From JBFHIZ01 sp041596215 (GTDB lineage: Bacteria; Bacillota; Clostridia; Lachnospirales; Lachnospiraceae): a stretch of 64,000 nucleotides of DNA. The notes under the pieces are model-generated. The model saw only the letters and a program-made list of their open reading frames with translations, ran no database searches and was not told the DNA's origin. This document shows, piece by piece, positions 61,625 to 64,000 of this stretch. The number at the start of each line of letters is the position of its first letter. Position 1 is the stretch's first letter. The stretch is from NCBI GenBank assembly GCA_041596215.1, contig JBFHIZ010000002.1, positions 62,001 through 126,000 on the forward strand. The letters are read 5' to 3'. A program made the position numbers and the translations under genes.

Positions 61625-63742
61625 TCATAATCGATTGGTTGTTTTTTTATACGGTTTAAATACTTGAACTATAATTAGTATTGCAACAACAATTGCTATT
61701 GTCAAGCCAAGGATACTTATCTCTCCATAAAAAATTTGAGCAAATTGATAAAAAATAAGTGCTATGGAATATGCAAAAATCGTTTGATATGCAATTGCAA
61801 ACCATGTCCATTTTCTATTATTCATTTCTCTTTTAATAGCTCCAATTGCTGCAAAACAAGGTGCACATAATAAATTGAAAATCATAAATGAATATCCTTG
61901 AATTGGAGAATATGTATTTTGCAAGCTCAATAATAAAGAGGAATTTTCTTCTGAAACTTCTCCAATACCAAATAGCACTCCAAAAGTTGCTACCACTGTT
62001 TCTTTTGCAACAAGCCCTAGCACCGTCGCTACACTTGCCTTATCATCTCCAAACCCTAAAGGTTTAAAAACCCAAGCCAACCCAGATCCAATTGCTTGCA
62101 AGATACTTCCATCGTAATTCTCTACTGCTTTAAATCCCCAACTATAACTACTAATAAACCAAATTACAATTGCTGAAACAGTAATTATAGTACCTGCTTT
62201 TTTAATAAATGACCATCCACGCTCCCACATGGAACGAATTACAATACTAAATTTCGGCATATGATACGCCGGAAGTTCCATAACAAAAGGTGCCGGTTCT
62301 CCTTTAAATGGTTGGGTTTTCTTTAACATAACTCCTGAAACAATAATTGCAAAAATCCCAAGAAAATATGCACTAGGAGCCACCCATGCAGCATTCCCAA
62401 ATAATGCGCTAGACAACAAAGCAATAATCGGAAGTTTCGCACCGCAAGGTACAAATGAAGTTGTCATAATTGTCATCCTTCTATCACTTTCATTTTCAAT
62501 TGTTCTTGATGCCATTATCCCAGGTACACTACATCCTGACCCTATCAACATCGGAATAAAAGACTTTCCACTTAAGCCAAACTTACGGAAAATACGATCT
62601 AAAACAAAAGCAATTCGTGCCATATAGCCACACTCTTCTAAAAAAGCTAGCATAATAAACAAAACTAAAATTTGTGGAACAAATCCTAATACGGCACCTA
62701 CTCCTCCTATAATCCCATCAACAACTAAACCCGTAAGCCAACTTGGCGTATTTTGTTCCATGATAGCTCGAATCGGTTCCATAATCCATTCTCCAAAAAC
62801 AACATCATTGGTAAAATCCGTTAATATAGCACCTACCGAGCTTACTGCAATAAAATACACTAAAAATATTATGCTTGCAAAGATTGGTAATCCTAACCAT
62901 CTATTTGTTACTATCCGATCAATTCGATCCGATTTTGATTGGTTATTTTTTTCGTTTTGTTTATATGTTTTTTTTAAAATAGATGCTATAACCTGGTATC
63001 TCTCATGAGTAATAATACTTTCTGCATCATCATCTAATTTAGATTCCACCTTATCAATTTCTTTTTCAATTCTAGAAAACTCCTTATTTTCTAACATAAT
63101 TTCTTTTTTTACAATCTCATCTCGTTCAAATATTTTAATGGCATACCATCGTTTTTTTTCTTCACTCACCTTACCAACAATTATTTCTTCAATAAAATGA
63201 ATGGTATCCTCCACCAATCCAGAAAAACGATGCTTTGCTGAAGTTTTTATTTGCTTTAAAATTGTTTTCTTTATCGAATTTACTAAAGTATCAATTCCAA
63301 TATTCCTATATGCAGAAATTTCAAACACTGGGCATCCTAGTAGTCTTTCAAATTCATCTGTTTTTATGATATCTCCATTTTTATTTACCAAATCCATCAT
63401 ATTTACTACAACAATCATCGGTATCGATAATTCTAACAATTGTGTTGTCAAATATAAATTTCTTTCTAAATTTGTGCCATCAATAATATTAATAATGAAA
63501 TCCGGTTTTTCTTCCATCAAATAATCTCTTGCTACCACTTCTTCTAATGTATATGGAGACAAGGAATATATTCCTGGTAAATCTACTAACATCAAATCTT
63601 CTTCTTTTTTAATAATTCCAGTTTTTTTCTCTACCGTTACACCTGGCCAATTACCAACATATTGATTTGAGCCTGTCAACGCATTAAATAATGTCGTCTT
63701 ACCACTATTTGGGTTTCCAACAAGTGCAATTCTCGATTCCAT
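61625..63742 (-). CDS. feoB: ferrous iron transporter FeoB
   Basis: 705 residues. N-terminal cytoplasmic G domain: G1 GNPNSGKTT near 9-17, G3 DLPGIYSL, G4 NMMD. Then a GDI-like region and a membrane domain with two Gate repeats (VGAVLGFVPQILVLFIMLAFLEECGYMARIAF and the GCSVPGIMASRTI segment). Imports Fe2+. Its start follows AGGTGG. feoA precedes it with an operator in between, and a Cys-rich partner follows. Confidence 0.97.
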   Translation of the reverse strand: MESRIALVGNPNSGKTTLFNALTGSNQYVGNWPGVTVEKKTGIIKKEEDLMLVDLPGIYSLSPYTLEEVVARDYLMEEKPDFIINIIDGTNLERNLYLTTQLLELSIPMIVVVNMMDLVNKNGDIIKTDEFERLLGCPVFEISAYRNIGIDTLVNSIKKTILKQIKTSAKHRFSGLVEDTIHFIEEIIVGKVSEEKKRWYAIKIFERDEIVKKEIMLENKEFSRIEKEIDKVESKLDDDAESIITHERYQVIASILKKTYKQNEKNNQSKSDRIDRIVTNRWLGLPIFASIIFLVYFIAVSSVGAILTDFTNDVVFGEWIMEPIRAIMEQNTPSWLTGLVVDGIIGGVGAVLGFVPQILVLFIMLAFLEECGYMARIAFVLDRIFRKFGLSGKSFIPMLIGSGCSVPGIMASRTIENESDRRMTIMTTSFVPCGAKLPIIALLSSALFGNAAWVAPSAYFLGIFAIIVSGVMLKKTQPFKGEPAPFVMELPAYHMPKFSIVIRSMWERGWSFIKKAGTIITVSAIVIWFISSYSWGFKAVENYDGSILQAIGSGLAWVFKPLGFGDDKASVATVLGLVAKETVVATFGVLFGIGEVSEENSSLLLSLQNTYSPIQGYSFMIFNLLCAPCFAAIGAIKREMNNRKWTWFAIAYQTIFAYSIALIFYQFAQIFYGEISILGLTIAIVVAILIIVQVFKPYKKTTNRL

Positions 63743-63761
63743 TTTTCCACCTTTCGTGCAT

Positions 63762-63783
63762 TTAGGTAATTATAGTTACCTAA
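63762..63783. promoter_or_regulatory. DtxR-type iron box between feoA and feoB
   Basis: 22-base inverted repeat TTAGGTAA-N6-TTACCTAA. It resembles the DtxR/IdeR consensus half-site TTAGGTTA and a related element at the DtxR-family gene. A TATAAT lies inside it on the minus strand, but with a poor -35, so an internal promoter for feoB is only possible. Confidence 0.65.
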
Positions 63784-63804
63784 AGCTAACCTATAATTAA
63801 ATTT

Positions 63805-64000
63805 TTATTCAACAATTACCAATTCACAATCTGCTTTTCGTAAGGATAATTCATACCCCCTAACATTTATCTCTATAGGATCCCCTAATGGCGCAAGTTT
63901 TCTAACTATAATTTTTGTGCCTTTGGTAATTCCCATATCCATGATTCTGCGTTTTATTGCTCCTTCGCCCTGAACTTTTTTAACAATAAGTTCCTCTCCA
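63805..64000 (-). CDS. feoA: ferrous iron transport protein FeoA (5' end beyond window)
   Basis: About 65 C-terminal residues of an SH3-like FeoA: KVQGEGAIKRRIMDMGITKGTKIIVRKLAPLGDPIEINVRGYELSLRKADCELVIVE, ending in TAA at 63805. Its start is past the right edge. Stimulates FeoB. It lies 62 bases before feoB with an operator in the gap. Confidence 0.93.
   Translation of the reverse strand, partial: GEELIVKKVQGEGAIKRRIMDMGITKGTKIIVRKLAPLGDPIEINVRGYELSLRKADCELVIVE

Noticed and set aside
1..64000. CRISPR arrays, insertion sequences, prophage genes
   Set aside because: No regularly spaced repeats, transposases, integrases or phage structural genes were seen on reading both strands.

Overview
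The window is chromosomal DNA of a low-GC Gram-positive bacterium, most likely a clostridial member of the Lachnospiraceae. The evidence is the strong AT bias, strong AGGAGG-type ribosome sites, TTGACA-17-TATAAT promoters, a CIRCE element before groESL, a T-box before thrS, cobalamin and ZTP riboswitches, and tRNA genes without encoded CCA. It is almost entirely housekeeping. I see no rRNA, phage, insertion sequence or CRISPR array.

Layout: 1-3.7 kb holds a truncated relA, apt and the groES-groEL operon. 3.8-8.4 kb (+ strand) holds a diguanylate cyclase, an ABC-F ATPase, a PHP phosphoesterase and a HAD phosphatase. 8.4-14.3 kb holds a small acidic protein, Maf, a DUF815-type ATPase, the P-protein PheA, a DUF5050-like protein and FolC. 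14.3-15.9 kb is pyrBI behind a leader-peptide attenuator. 15.9-19.3 kb is a four-gene cluster of unclear role (trypsin-like protein, CobW-like GTPase, CmpB-type membrane protein, AraC regulator). 19.3-26.1 kb is the macromolecular-synthesis block dgt-dnaG-rpoD-trmK-nucleoside kinase, ending in RNase P RNA.

26.1-29.2 kb carries an esterase, an acyltransferase and a DUF6320-like zinc-ribbon membrane protein. 29.2-30.5 kb has three tRNAs, two of them with A34 anticodons, and a YgjP-like metallopeptidase. 30.5-33.6 kb is a cobalamin ABC transporter under a B12 riboswitch. Next come PepD and a large zinc-ribbon membrane protein, then infC-rpmI-rplT with an attenuated leader, then T-box-thrS-EamA. 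41.8-50.7 kb holds a MATE exporter, a SEC-C protein, a YesL-like protein, comM-like/dprA, PilT with a degenerate HD-GYP partner, and hemW. 50.7-56 kb has lepA, divergent rpsT, and a purine operon (IMP cyclohydrolase, AICAR formyltransferase, TcdA) under a ZTP riboswitch.

56-64 kb is metal-centred: a ZnuABC-like transporter with a Fur-family regulator, a DUF5320-DUF134 pair behind duplicated palindromes, a TspO-like membrane protein, a DtxR-family repressor, and feoA-feoB with a Cys-rich partner. Regulation in the window relies heavily on RNA: pyr leader peptide, B12 and ZTP riboswitches, T-box, and L20/IF3 leader. Two palindrome-based protein-operator systems stand out, at the Feo/DtxR genes and at DUF5320-DUF134.
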